From NCBI GenBank assembly GCA_045611765.1, contig JAZKXT010000003.1, positions 1 through 64,000 on the forward strand: 64,000 bases of DNA. The letters are read 5' to 3'. Below, one piece after another: positions 41,346-50,352 of this stretch. A program made the translations under genes and the position numbers. How positions within the stretch are numbered: the stretch's first letter is position 1; every line of letters begins with the position of its first letter. The notes beneath the pieces are model-generated. The model had not been told where the DNA came from and searched no databases. It saw only the letters and a program-made list of their open reading frames with translations. The DNA comes from UMGS1649 sp045611765 (lineage in GTDB: Bacteria > Bacillota > Clostridia > TANB77 > CAG-465).

Positions 41346-44300
41346 ATGGAACTGTCTTATGCACAACAACAAGTTATAAATACTAAAAATAAAAGTCTAC
41401 TAGTTTCAGCTTCGGCTGGAAGTGGTAAAACTTTTGTTGTCATACAAAGGATAATAGAAAGTATAAAAGCAGGAGCAGATGTATCTAGACTTTTAGTTTT
41501 GACCTTTACAAACGCTGCAGCATCGGAACTTAAAGAAAGATTGGTTACAAGTTTATATTCTCTAAAAGAGGAGTTAATCCAAAAGGGGGAAAAAGATGAG
41601 GTGGCAAGAATAACAAAACAAATAGCCAGAGTGCCTATGTCAGATATATCTACCATACACTCATTTTGTTTAAACATAATACGCAATAATTTTTATAGTC
41701 TAGGAATTGATCCGAATGTGACAACGCTTGATGCTACAAAAGCTACCATAATGTTAAACGAAGTGGTAATGGAAGTTATAGAAAATGAGTATGAAAAACA
41801 AACTAAAGCGTTTTTAGACGTACTAGATATTTTGGGTTCAGAAGACAATTTAATTAATACTATATACATGCTATATACATCATATAGAAATGTGATCGAT
41901 GGAGATGCTTGGCTAGAAAACGCGTTACAAACATATAGTACAAGGCCTGAAACAGATTTAAGTAAAACTCAGTTTGGATGCGCTGTGATTACGAGTATAA
42001 AAAGCAAACTAAAAATACTAAAGTTGGAACTAGAGCACATGGTAGACACTCTTGATGGGGTTGGGGATTTTCTAACCAGAAGAGATATGCTAAAAACTAT
42101 ACTAGAGAATATTTTGTTTGCGCTAAGTACTACCACATATGATGAGCTTTTTAATACTCTACCAAAGCTTCTAGATATGCCTAGTTTGCCATCTACCAAG
42201 GTTGTAGATATAGAGCTGAGAGAAGAGGTAAAGGCGTTAAAAAATAAAGTCAGTGGCGAGTTAAAAGATATAGCAAAAATTATGTATAAGGACTCAAAAG
42301 GCATAATTTGTGAGTTGAATGACACTTTAAAATATGTTGAATGGTACAAACAGATTATACAAGAAGTAGATGAAAAATACACTTTTGCTAAAAAAGAAAA
42401 ATGTGCAATAGATTTCGCAGATTACGAACATTTAGCACTAAAGGCGTTACAAGACGAAAATGTTAGACGTAAATATGTAGAAAAATATGAAACTATATAT
42501 ATAGATGAATATCAAGATACATCAAATACGCAAGAAGCAATAATACAAAAAATTGCAAAAGATAATAATGTAATAATGGTTGGAGATGTTAAGCAAAGTA
42601 TATATGCATTTAGGAATGCCAAACCAGACCTATTTACTAATAAATATGATAAGCTAAAAGAGGTAGATGGAGCAAGTGATTTAAAAGAAGCAAAAATAAT
42701 CCTTGCACAAAATTTTAGAAGTAGAAAAGAAGTGCTAGATAGTACAAACGATATTTTTAGGACGCTTATGACAAAAGATTTTGGCGGCGCGAGATATGAA
42801 GCCAAAGAATCTTTAGTTTATGGTGATGGTTATGACTATACACTAGAACAAGATTACAAGACTGAAATAAATATTATACAAAAAGGAAATGAATTAGGCG
42901 AGGAAGTTATACCAGGTCAAATTGATGTGAATGAACAAAATGATGTGCTAGAAAATATTGCGGATATTGAGCTTGAGGCAAATGTAGTGGCAGAAAGAAT
43001 AAGAAAACTTGTAGACAACAAATTTCAAATTTATGATCTGAAGAAAAAAGAATATAGGGACTGTACATATAAAGACATAGTAATACTTTTAAGAACAGTT
43101 GAGGGAAAAGCAAATGTGGTAAGTGAAGTGTTATCAAGATACGGAGTGCCTTGCTTTGCAGATAGCAAATCTGGCTTCTATAAGTCCGAAGAAATTACTC
43201 TCATGACATCCTTTTTAAAAGTACTAGACAACCCATATGATGACATTGCGCTTGTAAGTGTAATGTATAGTATAATAGGAAAGTTTACATTAGATGAGCT
43301 AGCTCTATTACGTCACAAAACTTCAGCACAACCTGTTATTGAGGTTTTAAAGGAACGCAAAGAAAAATTGGACGATGGTGAATTGAAAGACAAAATACAA
43401 TCATTTTTAAAGCTTTTAGAAAGATATAAAGCATATCTAAAAACGTACAATATATCTCAAGTGTTGCTAAAGCTATATAATGAAACGGGAATATATGAGG
43501 CTTTGAGATTTGAAAGACTAGGCGAGATTAAATGTGCTAATTTAGACAATTTTGTGCAAATAATATCAGATTTTGAAAAAAGTGAAACTACAACATCGCT
43601 ATATACCTTAATCAAATACTTAAATATTTTAAAATCCAAAGAGTCCGCTGGGGATAGCCCAAAACTACTTGGTGAGAATGAAGATGTGGTTAGAATAATG
43701 ACAGTACATAAAAGTAAAGGCTTGGAATTCCCTATAGTTATTATGATGAATACAGCAGCAAAATATAACGAGCAAGATACAAAGGACAAGTTGCAATTTG
43801 ATGATGAATTAGGAATGGGTTTAGACATATATAACGAGGAGATGGGCATAACATATCCTTCGGTAATAAAGCAGGCTATTAAAGCAAAAACAAAGAGAAG
43901 CTTACGTTCAGAAGCATTAAGACTACTTTATGTTGCCATGACACGTGCAAAAGAAAAATTAATAATTTATGGAACAGTGTCTACATTAGATAAGTACGTA
44001 TCTAAAATCATGGATATAAAAAACAAAGAAACGTCAGAAATCATTGCCGCAGAACACAATTCGCATTTGAAATGTATATTACAAGTAGCAATAAATAAAC
44101 AGGATAATTTTAAACTCTTGTTACATAACGCACAAGATATAAGTATCAGTGGTAAAGACATACAGGCGTTAGATAGGAACCAAGTAACGTTTGCTAAGTT
44201 ACAAGACAAGATAAATAAAATGAGAATAAAGCAAGACGAGAAAAAAGTTGATGAACTCAAAGCTCAATTTGCGACTCATCAAAGTGAACAAGACATAAAT

Positions 44301-44879
44301 AAAAAATATACTGTAACAGAGCTAAAAAAATCAGAAACTCTATTAGAGGACTTAAAGCCAGAAGTGTTGTCTATTAAAATGTCGGGAACAAGTTACGGTA
44401 CATTTATACATTCTGTAATTGAGCATCTAGACTATACTGATATAACGGAGCAAAGCATAAAGAATGTCATACATAGTCAGGCAAATGCTATGGTAATGCA
44501 TGATAAAATAAATGAAAGGTATGTATTAAAGGACATATTAGATATGTTAAATAGCTTGAAGAGTTATTTAGAAAAAGCCAAGAGTATTAAAAGCGAACTG
44601 GAATTTGTAATGCAAGATAATCTTGATGATGTAGAAAATGTGGACTTTAAACAGGCAACATTAATTCAAGGTGTAGTAGATATGTATGTTGTAACAGAGG
44701 ATAACAGACACATAATAATAGATTTCAAGACAGATAGAGTTGAAACCTGTAAAGAATTATTAGATAGATACTCAATGCAACTTAAAGTATATAAAAAAGC
44801 TATACAAAAAGCATACAATGTAAGTGTAGAGAAAGCATATATCTATTCGTTTGCATTAAAAGATTTAATAGAGGTATAG
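41346..44879 (+). CDS. addA: ATP-dependent helicase/nuclease subunit A
   Basis: AddA is the 3'-5' helicase and nuclease subunit of AddAB, which processes double-strand breaks for RecA. Superfamily 1 motifs are seen: SASAGSGKT (residues 17-25), IDEYQDTS (motif II), QNFRSRKEVLDS (motif IV), MTVHKSKGLEFPIV and LLYVAMTRAKEKL (V/VI). The C-terminal RecB-type nuclease shows GVVDMYVV...IIIDFKTDR near residue 1130. At 1177 residues it is near normal. addB, usually just upstream, is not in the window; rbgA stands there instead. Confidence 0.95.
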   Translation: MELSYAQQQVINTKNKSLLVSASAGSGKTFVVIQRIIESIKAGADVSRLLVLTFTNAAASELKERLVTSLYSLKEELIQKGEKDEVARITKQIARVPMSDISTIHSFCLNIIRNNFYSLGIDPNVTTLDATKATIMLNEVVMEVIENEYEKQTKAFLDVLDILGSEDNLINTIYMLYTSYRNVIDGDAWLENALQTYSTRPETDLSKTQFGCAVITSIKSKLKILKLELEHMVDTLDGVGDFLTRRDMLKTILENILFALSTTTYDELFNTLPKLLDMPSLPSTKVVDIELREEVKALKNKVSGELKDIAKIMYKDSKGIICELNDTLKYVEWYKQIIQEVDEKYTFAKKEKCAIDFADYEHLALKALQDENVRRKYVEKYETIYIDEYQDTSNTQEAIIQKIAKDNNVIMVGDVKQSIYAFRNAKPDLFTNKYDKLKEVDGASDLKEAKIILAQNFRSRKEVLDSTNDIFRTLMTKDFGGARYEAKESLVYGDGYDYTLEQDYKTEINIIQKGNELGEEVIPGQIDVNEQNDVLENIADIELEANVVAERIRKLVDNKFQIYDLKKKEYRDCTYKDIVILLRTVEGKANVVSEVLSRYGVPCFADSKSGFYKSEEITLMTSFLKVLDNPYDDIALVSVMYSIIGKFTLDELALLRHKTSAQPVIEVLKERKEKLDDGELKDKIQSFLKLLERYKAYLKTYNISQVLLKLYNETGIYEALRFERLGEIKCANLDNFVQIISDFEKSETTTSLYTLIKYLNILKSKESAGDSPKLLGENEDVVRIMTVHKSKGLEFPIVIMMNTAAKYNEQDTKDKLQFDDELGMGLDIYNEEMGITYPSVIKQAIKAKTKRSLRSEALRLLYVAMTRAKEKLIIYGTVSTLDKYVSKIMDIKNKETSEIIAAEHNSHLKCILQVAINKQDNFKLLLHNAQDISISGKDIQALDRNQVTFAKLQDKINKMRIKQDEKKVDELKAQFATHQSEQDINKKYTVTELKKSETLLEDLKPEVLSIKMSGTSYGTFIHSVIEHLDYTDITEQSIKNVIHSQANAMVMHDKINERYVLKDILDMLNSLKSYLEKAKSIKSELEFVMQDNLDDVENVDFKQATLIQGVVDMYVVTEDNRHIIIDFKTDRVETCKELLDRYSMQLKVYKKAIQKAYNVSVEKAYIYSFALKDLIEV

Positions 44880-44883
44880 ACAA

Positions 44884-45777
44884 ATGGAAGAAATGCTAAA
44901 AAAATGCATAATGTGTCCGCACGAATGCAAAGTAAACAGGTTTGAAAAAGTTGGAAGATGTAAGGCTGGTGCAAATGTCAAAGTAGCACTTGTAAGTACA
45001 CACGACTTTGAAGAGCCGCCAATAAGTGGAGAAAATGGTTCTGGGACCATTTTCTTTACTGGTTGCAACTTAGGATGTGTGTATTGCCAGAACCATGAAA
45101 TAAGTCAGGGGATGTATGGTAAAGAAATAACGGTAAATAGACTTGCAGACATTATGCTTGAACAACAAAAAAAGGGAGTACATAATATAAATTTAGTTAC
45201 TCCTACAATATATGCTTATCAAATTAAAGAGGCTATAAAGCTAGCAAAAACTCGAGGGTTAATGATACCTATTGTGTACAATACAAGTGGATATGAAAGC
45301 ATTAACACGTTAAGAGAATTAGAAGGGTATATAGACATATATTTGCCAGATTTCAAATATTTTGATGATGCGACAGCAAAAAAATATTCCAATATAAAAG
45401 ACTATTCAAAGCATGTAAGACAAGCTCTTATGGAAATGCGAAGACAAACTAAAGACATATTTGATAAAGATGGTGTAATGCAAACTGGCCTAATAATTAG
45501 GCACATGATACTTCCAAGTCATATAGACAATACCAAAAGTGTTATTAAATGGATAAAAGAAAATTTGGGAGAGAATACAATAATAAGTATAATGGCTCAA
45601 TATTTTCCAACACACAAATCGAGTGAATACGTCGAAATTAATAGAAAGATAAATAAAGAGGAATTAGAAGAGGTAGAAAACTATCTGTTTGAACTAAATA
45701 TGACAAATGGCTATATACAAGAATTAGGCGAACACGAAGAAGAATATGTTCCGGATTTTAATTTGGATAATGTTTAA
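44884..45777 (+). CDS. Radical SAM protein, pyruvate-formate-lyase-activase-like
   Basis: The cluster motif is C-x3-C-x2-C in GCNLGCVYCQNHEISQG (residues ~59-75). An N-terminal Cys pair, CIMCPHECKVNRFEKVGRCKAG, is typical of the PFL-activase-like subgroup of unknown substrate (YfkB/MemoRadiSam-type neighbours not present). The rest is a TIM-barrel-like fold with YNTSGYE and DIYLPDFKY. It would produce a 5'-deoxyadenosyl radical; the target is not identifiable and no glycyl-radical enzyme is adjacent. The start lies 4 bp after addA's stop, without an obvious ribosome site, so coupling is likely. Confidence 0.85.
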   Translation: MEEMLKKCIMCPHECKVNRFEKVGRCKAGANVKVALVSTHDFEEPPISGENGSGTIFFTGCNLGCVYCQNHEISQGMYGKEITVNRLADIMLEQQKKGVHNINLVTPTIYAYQIKEAIKLAKTRGLMIPIVYNTSGYESINTLRELEGYIDIYLPDFKYFDDATAKKYSNIKDYSKHVRQALMEMRRQTKDIFDKDGVMQTGLIIRHMILPSHIDNTKSVIKWIKENLGENTIISIMAQYFPTHKSSEYVEINRKINKEELEEVENYLFELNMTNGYIQELGEHEEEYVPDFNLDNV

Positions 45778-45781
45778 TTAT

Positions 45782-45814
45782 AAAAGTACAGTTTGATTGA
45801 TGAACTGTACTTTT
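45782..45814. terminator. Bidirectional terminator
   Basis: A perfect 12-bp stem AAAAGTACAGTT / AACTGTACTTTT around a 9-nt loop lies between the convergent radical SAM and nth genes. Confidence 0.85.
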
Positions 45815-45819
45815 ATAAA

Positions 45820-46494
45820 TTATTTTTGTGTATTTCTATTTTCTCTACAATAATCTTTTATGCAACATTCTTTGCAATTAGGACGTCTGGCAAAGCATAT
45901 AGTTTTACCATGTTCAACTAGCGTATGATTAATTATGCCCCAAAGCTCTTTAGGAATTTTTTTCATTAAATCTTTTTCTATAACCAATACATCGTCGCTA
46001 TTAGTAAATCCAATTTTTTTAGATAGCCTTGTGACGTGGGTATCTACCGCTATTCCTTCTACAATTCCGAATGCTTCAGCAAGGATAATGTTTGCACTTT
46101 TTCTACCTATTCCCGGAATGGAAGTAAGTTCGTGCATACTACTTGGCACTTGACCGTGGAATTCATTTACTATTTTTTTAGCCGCTTCTACAATATGTTT
46201 TGCTTTGTTGTTTGGAAAACTGCAAGACTTAATAATCTCGTATACGTCAGCATAGGAAAGAGTAGCAATATCCTTAGGAGTTGGGTATTTGTTTGTTAAC
46301 TTTGGTCTAATCATATTAACTCTAATATCTGTACATTGTGCAGCAAGGATTAAAGATAGTAAAAGCTCAAAAGCGTTTGTATAATCTAAACCGCATTTGG
46401 GGGCTATATATGTAGCTTGCAGGGTATTAAGTACTATAGGTATTTCTTCTTTATTTAATAATCTATATTTCAATTTTGTCACGTCCTTTTTCAC
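45820..46494 (-). CDS. nth: Endonuclease III (DNA glycosylase/AP lyase)
   Basis: It removes oxidised pyrimidines in base excision repair. The helix-hairpin-helix LTSIPGIGRKSANIIL holds the catalytic Lys, and IAVDTHVTRL the catalytic Asp. The iron-sulfur loop C-x6-C-x2-C-x5-C is complete (CFARRPNCKECCIKDYC). Length 224 residues from the GTG at 46494. The TTG at 46473 (LKYRLLNK) has AAAGGA nine bases upstream and may be the true start. A single-gene unit on the minus strand, divergent from the small membrane protein gene. Confidence 0.95.
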   Translation of the reverse strand: MKKDVTKLKYRLLNKEEIPIVLNTLQATYIAPKCGLDYTNAFELLLSLILAAQCTDIRVNMIRPKLTNKYPTPKDIATLSYADVYEIIKSCSFPNNKAKHIVEAAKKIVNEFHGQVPSSMHELTSIPGIGRKSANIILAEAFGIVEGIAVDTHVTRLSKKIGFTNSDDVLVIEKDLMKKIPKELWGIINHTLVEHGKTICFARRPNCKECCIKDYCRENRNTQK

Positions 46495-46583
46495 AAAACA
46501 ATAAAAATGTCATAATATATATTAAGTTTTTTACAATATATATTTTACATCAAATGTTGGCTAAAGTCCATATAGGGGGAGTT

Positions 46584-46736
46584 ATGTTTATAGGAGCATT
46601 TAGAAAAACAATAGGACTATTTTTATTGGCATTTGGAGTAGGAGCAGTAATAACACTTTTCTTACCATTATGGTTATGGGTTTTAGTTGTTGCGGCGGTA
46701 CTAATGGTACTGGGATTTGTTTGGCTTATATGCTAA
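46584..46736 (+). CDS. Small (50-residue) membrane protein
   Basis: AGGGGGAG precedes the ATG at 46584. The peptide is almost entirely hydrophobic: a short amphipathic start (MFIGAFRKTIG) and two membrane helices separated by LPLW. No family name known to me, but the strong ribosome site and its position 13 bp before the spoVM-like micro-ORF argue that it is real and possibly sporulation-related. Upstream sequence CATAATATA (46511-46519) could be part of a sporulation sigma -10, but no clear -35 is seen. Confidence 0.6.
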   Translation: MFIGAFRKTIGLFLLAFGVGAVITLFLPLWLWVLVVAAVLMVLGFVWLIC

Positions 46737-46749
46737 AGGAGGAGTTTAA

Positions 46750-46818
46750 ATGAAAATAGTTGTATACAAACCAAAAGGATTTATGAGATTTGTGATAAAA
46801 AGCATATTTAAGATATAA
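46750..46818 (+). CDS. spoVM: SpoVM-like 22-residue micropeptide
   Basis: AAAGGAGGAG, an excellent ribosome site, precedes ATG 46750. The product is MKIVVYKPKGFMRFVIKSIF followed by KI. It fits SpoVM, the amphipathic peptide that marks the convex forespore membrane and anchors SpoIVA coat assembly: an MKxxxxK start, a Pro near position 8-9 and an amphipathic basic helix. B. subtilis SpoVM has 26 residues. Identification rests on this short pattern. Confidence 0.55.
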   Translation: MKIVVYKPKGFMRFVIKSIFKI

Positions 46819-46845
46819 TAAGAATACATAAATAAGTGAATTAAC

Positions 46846-46874
46846 TTGAATGCGAGACTATAGTATGATATAAT
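46846..46874 (+). promoter_or_regulatory. Sigma-A promoter for the HAD phosphatase gene
   Basis: TTGAAT (46846-46851), 17-bp spacer, TATAAT (46869-46874), 32 bp before the GTG start. Confidence 0.75.
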
Positions 46875-46906
46875 AATACCACTAAATAAATTTTGGAGGG
46901 ATTATA

Positions 46907-47578
46907 GTGAATACTAGATTTAATCGCATTCTTTTTGATTACGATGGAACACTTATTATACATGACAAAGCTAACGAGGCGACAAATGTAGCTAAATTAA
47001 TTGGATTGGATGAATTCTATATGCCAGAGTTTTCAAGAAGACTCAATGAATTTTTCCACAAGCATTACAATATAATGGGCAGGAAAATTACATATGAAGT
47101 TTATCTTGAAAATTTGGAAAGACACATTAAGATTTACAGAAAATTTGGTATTCCTGCCAAACGGTTAGCTGATGCTATGACATATAATTCTAATACTAAT
47201 ACAGTACTAGCAAATAGTGCTAAGGAGACATTGGAATATTTGGTATCAAGAGGCTATCAGCTGTGTGTATTTACTAATGGCTTTTATAACGCTCAAGTGG
47301 AGAATATGAAGCTAAAAGGCATATATGACTATTTCGAAAAAGTATATGCATGGGATGACTTTTTTGCAAAGCCAGACACAAGAGCGTACTTTAGAGCGCT
47401 AGCCAAGACTGATCCAAGCACCAATGTAATGGTCGGAGATACCATGATAACGGATATTTTGCCGGCTAAAGAGATAGGCATTTACACTATTGGAATAAAT
47501 GTAGCGGGGCAAGACATGACGCAAGGCGAACCAGATAGAATTATCTCGGATTTATCTGAGCTTATGTACATTCTATAA
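46907..47578 (+). CDS. HAD-superfamily hydrolase (YjjG-like)
   Basis: A haloacid-dehalogenase-fold phosphatase of 223 residues. Motif I DYDGTLI (nucleophile Asp near residue 11), motif II VFTNGFY, motif III Lys in FAKPD and motif IV GDTMITDILPAKEIG are all present. A helical C1 cap domain lies between motifs I and II. The layout resembles the nucleotidase YjjG/YfnB group, but the substrate cannot be set from sequence. The start is GTG at 46907, after TTGGAGGGATT. It is transcribed alone from its own promoter and followed by a terminator. Confidence 0.85.
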   Translation: MNTRFNRILFDYDGTLIIHDKANEATNVAKLIGLDEFYMPEFSRRLNEFFHKHYNIMGRKITYEVYLENLERHIKIYRKFGIPAKRLADAMTYNSNTNTVLANSAKETLEYLVSRGYQLCVFTNGFYNAQVENMKLKGIYDYFEKVYAWDDFFAKPDTRAYFRALAKTDPSTNVMVGDTMITDILPAKEIGIYTIGINVAGQDMTQGEPDRIISDLSELMYIL

Positions 47579-47581
47579 AGC

Positions 47582-47622
47582 AAAACGAAAGTTGATGAGA
47601 AATCATTGACTTTCGTTTTTTC
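47582..47622 (+). terminator. Terminator after the HAD gene
   Basis: AAAACGAAAGT and ACTTTCGTTTT with an inner TGAT/ATCA extension, then TTTTTT. The outer stem is the same as that at 12156. Confidence 0.8.
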
Positions 47623-47694
47623 TATTAAATTTACACAATTAAATATTAACGTTAATTTGACTTTGAACTGCCGCCAAAAAATAGAAACAAACTA

Positions 47695-47722
47695 TTGACT
47701 TATGCAAAAATTGATGTATAAT
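47695..47722 (+). promoter_or_regulatory. Sigma-A promoter of spoVG
   Basis: TTGACT (47695-47700), 16-bp spacer, TATAAT (47717-47722). A perfect palindrome ATTAACGTTAAT lies 40 bp upstream (47645-47656) and could be an operator. Confidence 0.7.
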
Positions 47723-47754
47723 AAACGTAACAGTTAAGGAAGGCGGTGTTCAAG

Positions 47755-48033
47755 ATGCAAATTACTGATGTTAGAGTTAGAAAAATAGCTTCTCAAAACA
47801 GAATGAAAGCTATCGCTTCTGTTACTTTTGATGATGTATTCGTAGTACATGATATCAAAGTTATTGAAAGTGATAAAGGTCTTTTCATTGCTATGCCTAG
47901 CAGAAAAACTCCTAACGGAGAATTCAAAGACATAGCTCATCCAATAAACACGGAGACTAGAGAAGAAATTCAATCAGCAATAATAGCTAAGTACAATGAA
48001 ACTGATGATGCAGAAGTTGAATCAGCAGAATAA
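47755..48033 (+). CDS. spoVG: SpoVG, site-specific RNA/DNA-binding regulator
   Basis: SpoVG is a small nucleic-acid-binding regulator first found through its effect on spore cortex and septation. The 92-residue protein matches the family: MQITDVRVRKI at the start, KAIASVTFDDVFVVHDIKVIE, GLFIAMPSRKTPNGEFKDIAHPI. The short acidic tail is variable. The ATG at 47755 is used; the in-frame GTG at 47746 overlaps the AGGCGGTG ribosome site. Single-gene unit with its own promoter and terminator. Confidence 0.95.
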   Translation: MQITDVRVRKIASQNRMKAIASVTFDDVFVVHDIKVIESDKGLFIAMPSRKTPNGEFKDIAHPINTETREEIQSAIIAKYNETDDAEVESAE

Positions 48034-48048
48034 TTTAGCTTAAATCTA

Positions 48049-48075
48049 GAGCACGCTTTTTTCGTGCTCTTTTTT
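48049..48075 (+). terminator. Terminator after spoVG
   Basis: A 7-bp GC-rich stem GAGCACG / CGTGCTC around CTTTTTT, followed by TTTTTT; it ends 10 bp before uvrC. Confidence 0.85.
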
Positions 48076-48085
48076 GGTGGTAAAT

Positions 48086-49729
48086 ATGGATATAAAAAAA
48101 GAAATAGTAGAAAAAATACCTTTCAATCCTGGTATATATATAATGAAGGATGAAACGGAAAAGATTATATATGTTGGTAAGGCTAAGTCTTTAAGGAAAA
48201 GAGTTAGACAATATTTTAACAAAACAAACAAAACAATTCGTATACAAAACATGGTATCGCATATACGAAATATAGAGTACATTGTGACTGCTAATGAGTT
48301 AGAAGCGCTAGTCTTGGAATGTAATTATATTAAGGAATTTATGCCTAAATATAACGTTATGCTAAAAGACGATAAAACATATCCATACATAAAAATAACT
48401 GTAAAAGAAGAATATCCGTCAATATATATTACAAGAAGAAAAATAGAAGACGGCTCAAAATACTTTGGGCCTTACACTGATGTAAATGCCTTAAGAGAAG
48501 TTTTTAATGCCCTAAAAGAAATATTCCCTTTAAAAAGATGTAAGTATAACTTTAATAAAAGTAGTAACAAAAATGTTGGCCCTTGTTTGTATTACCATAT
48601 AGGAAGATGTTTAGGCCCTTGCATTAACAAGGTTGCTCTAGATGAGTACAGATTGATGATAAATCAAATAATTCTATTTTTAGAGGGAAAAACAGGTGTA
48701 GTAAAACAACATATTGAAGAGAATATAGAGAAATGTATCCAAAATCTAGAATTTGAAAAAGCTAAACAGCTGCATGAAAGATTGGAGAAAATAACAAAAA
48801 TAACTGAAAAGCAAAAAGTTTCTAATCTAAATGAAGCAAACACAGACATATGGGGCTATGTCACAGTTAAAGATAAGTTGTATATACAAGTATTTAAAAT
48901 TAGGAACAGCAAACTTCTTAAACATGAGAATATTTTTGTAGAGGATATAGATAGAGCAAGAATGGATAGTATATTATTAGATTTGGTATCTCAGTATTAT
49001 ACTAATAACAAATCAGATATGCCTTCAAAAGTGTATATCAAGCTTAAGGATGAGGAAAAGTGTGGCGAACAACGCGGTGTAGTTGAAAGTTACTTAACGA
49101 TGATGAAAACAACTAAAGTAGAATTACTTGTCCCTAAAAAAGGAGAGAAACTGAAGCTTATCCAGATGATTGAAAATAACATAAAGATAAACTTGAGGGA
49201 GAAAGATAAAAATCCAGTAGACGAGCTAAAGGAAATATTAAATATAGAATATGAACTGAATACATTGGAATGTTACGATATCTCTAATTTGAAAGATAGC
49301 TATATAGTTGGAGTGGGAATTACATATGAAAATAGAGGGTTTAATAAAAGCAAATATAGAAAATACAAAATAAAATCTACCGAGACACAAAACGATGTAC
49401 TATCAATGTCAGAAGTTATATCAAGGAGACTAAATCATATAGAAACATTGCCGCTGCCAGATATGTTTTTAATTGATGGCGGATTGAATCAAGTAAGAGC
49501 TGTGAAGCAAATACTAGAAAAAAATGAGATAGATGTTCCGGTAATTGGCATGATAAAAGATAACAAACACAGAACCCGAGGCATTATTAATTTAAATGAA
49601 AAAGAAATAGATTTAAGAGATAAAAAAGAATATAAAGCGTTATTTGCCTTAATAACAAAGCTTCAAGATGAAGTACATAGATTTGTAATAACTTACCATA
49701 GAAGCTTAAGAGATAAAATTTCAGAATAG
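48086..49729 (+). CDS. uvrC: UvrABC excinuclease subunit C, lacking the C-terminal HhH domain
   Basis: UvrC makes both cuts in nucleotide excision repair. The GIY-YIG nuclease (PGIYIMKDETEKIIYVGKAKSLRKRVRQYF) at residues ~15-45, a Cys cluster, the UVR domain (~200-235) and the RNase H-like 5' nuclease with ECYDISN and LIDGG are present. The protein stops after EVHRFVITYHRSLRDK, where the family normally continues ~60 residues into a tandem helix-hairpin-helix domain. It has 547 residues against the usual ~600. The ATG at 48086 follows GGTGG. No HhH remnant follows in any frame that I see. Confidence 0.92.
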   Translation: MDIKKEIVEKIPFNPGIYIMKDETEKIIYVGKAKSLRKRVRQYFNKTNKTIRIQNMVSHIRNIEYIVTANELEALVLECNYIKEFMPKYNVMLKDDKTYPYIKITVKEEYPSIYITRRKIEDGSKYFGPYTDVNALREVFNALKEIFPLKRCKYNFNKSSNKNVGPCLYYHIGRCLGPCINKVALDEYRLMINQIILFLEGKTGVVKQHIEENIEKCIQNLEFEKAKQLHERLEKITKITEKQKVSNLNEANTDIWGYVTVKDKLYIQVFKIRNSKLLKHENIFVEDIDRARMDSILLDLVSQYYTNNKSDMPSKVYIKLKDEEKCGEQRGVVESYLTMMKTTKVELLVPKKGEKLKLIQMIENNIKINLREKDKNPVDELKEILNIEYELNTLECYDISNLKDSYIVGVGITYENRGFNKSKYRKYKIKSTETQNDVLSMSEVISRRLNHIETLPLPDMFLIDGGLNQVRAVKQILEKNEIDVPVIGMIKDNKHRTRGIINLNEKEIDLRDKKEYKALFALITKLQDEVHRFVITYHRSLRDKISE

Positions 49730-49771
49730 TATATTAGAAATAAGTAACGCAAAAAAGTCAAATTAGTAAAA

Positions 49772-49818
49772 CAATAAATATCCACCAGTTCAAACAAAAC
49801 GGGTGGATATTTATTTTG
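49772..49818. terminator. Bidirectional terminator
   Basis: AATAAATATCCACC and GGTGGATATTTATT form a 14-bp stem around a 15-nt loop, with A/T-runs on both sides, between uvrC and the convergent small gene. Confidence 0.85.
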
Positions 49819-49819
49819 G

Positions 49820-50008
49820 TTAGAAAAAGATAATTAGAAGTATGCTGGCACAAAACATTATTAATCCGAGCCAAAACGTACATCTATATCGATTCATCCA
49901 CTTGCTGTTTATAGGAAGCTTGTTGTATGCTGCAAACACACTACCCAATATGGCACCACAAATTGCCATAATGCTAAAACATATCAAGATAATTTTAAGT
50001 GTAAGCAT
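49820..50008 (-). CDS. Small membrane protein (62 residues)
   Basis: AAGGAG lies 7 bp before the ATG. There are two membrane helices: residues ~5-27 and ~43-61, joined by a basic loop (KLPINSKWMNRYR). Topology suggests both ends outside or both inside. It forms an apparent two-gene unit with another two-helix protein 36 bp upstream. No family recognised. Confidence 0.65.
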   Translation of the reverse strand: MLTLKIILICFSIMAICGAILGSVFAAYNKLPINSKWMNRYRCTFWLGLIMFCASILLIIFF

Positions 50009-50044
50009 AATTTAACTCCTTACATTAATTTGGTAGACAAATCT

Positions 50045-50230
50045 TTAGGCCATAATTGTAACTACTGAACCTATTGCCATAACAGCTAGACTGGCTAAAA
50101 ACAGAACTCTATAAAATTTTATAACAATGTGTTCGGATTTTTCGTTTGAGCCGCAAAAGAAAGACATCGTAAATGCTAGCGCAAGCATAAATAATCCGAT
50201 GTATATTATGGCATTTCCTACAACCCTCAT
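50045..50230 (-). CDS. Small membrane protein (61 residues)
   Basis: AAGGAGATG lies ~9 bp before the ATG. There are two membrane helices (residues ~7-27 and ~41-60) with a charged loop (GSNEKSEHIVIKFYR). Same size and layout as the next gene at 49820, without obvious sequence similarity; they may work as a pair, as small secretion or toxin-immunity proteins do, but nothing shows this. Confidence 0.62.
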   Translation of the reverse strand: MRVVGNAIIYIGLFMLALAFTMSFFCGSNEKSEHIVIKFYRVLFLASLAVMAIGSVVTIMA

Positions 50231-50352
50231 AAATATTTCATCTCCTTATATATTAATATTTTGGTCAATAAAACAACGCTATTTATTTTACTATTTTTAT
50301 GCGCATTTGTCAAGGAATATACTAATTTAAATATTTGAATACAAATTATGCC

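Noticed and set aside
12156..47622. Dispersed repeat ACGAAAGT...ACTTTCGT at 12156 and 47582
   Set aside because: Both are terminators with a short shared stem; chance or convergent terminator sequence explains it.
47645..47656. ATTAACGTTAAT palindrome before spoVG as a defined operator
   Set aside because: It is a perfect 12-mer, but such AT-rich palindromes are frequent by chance here and no regulator can be named; kept only as a note.
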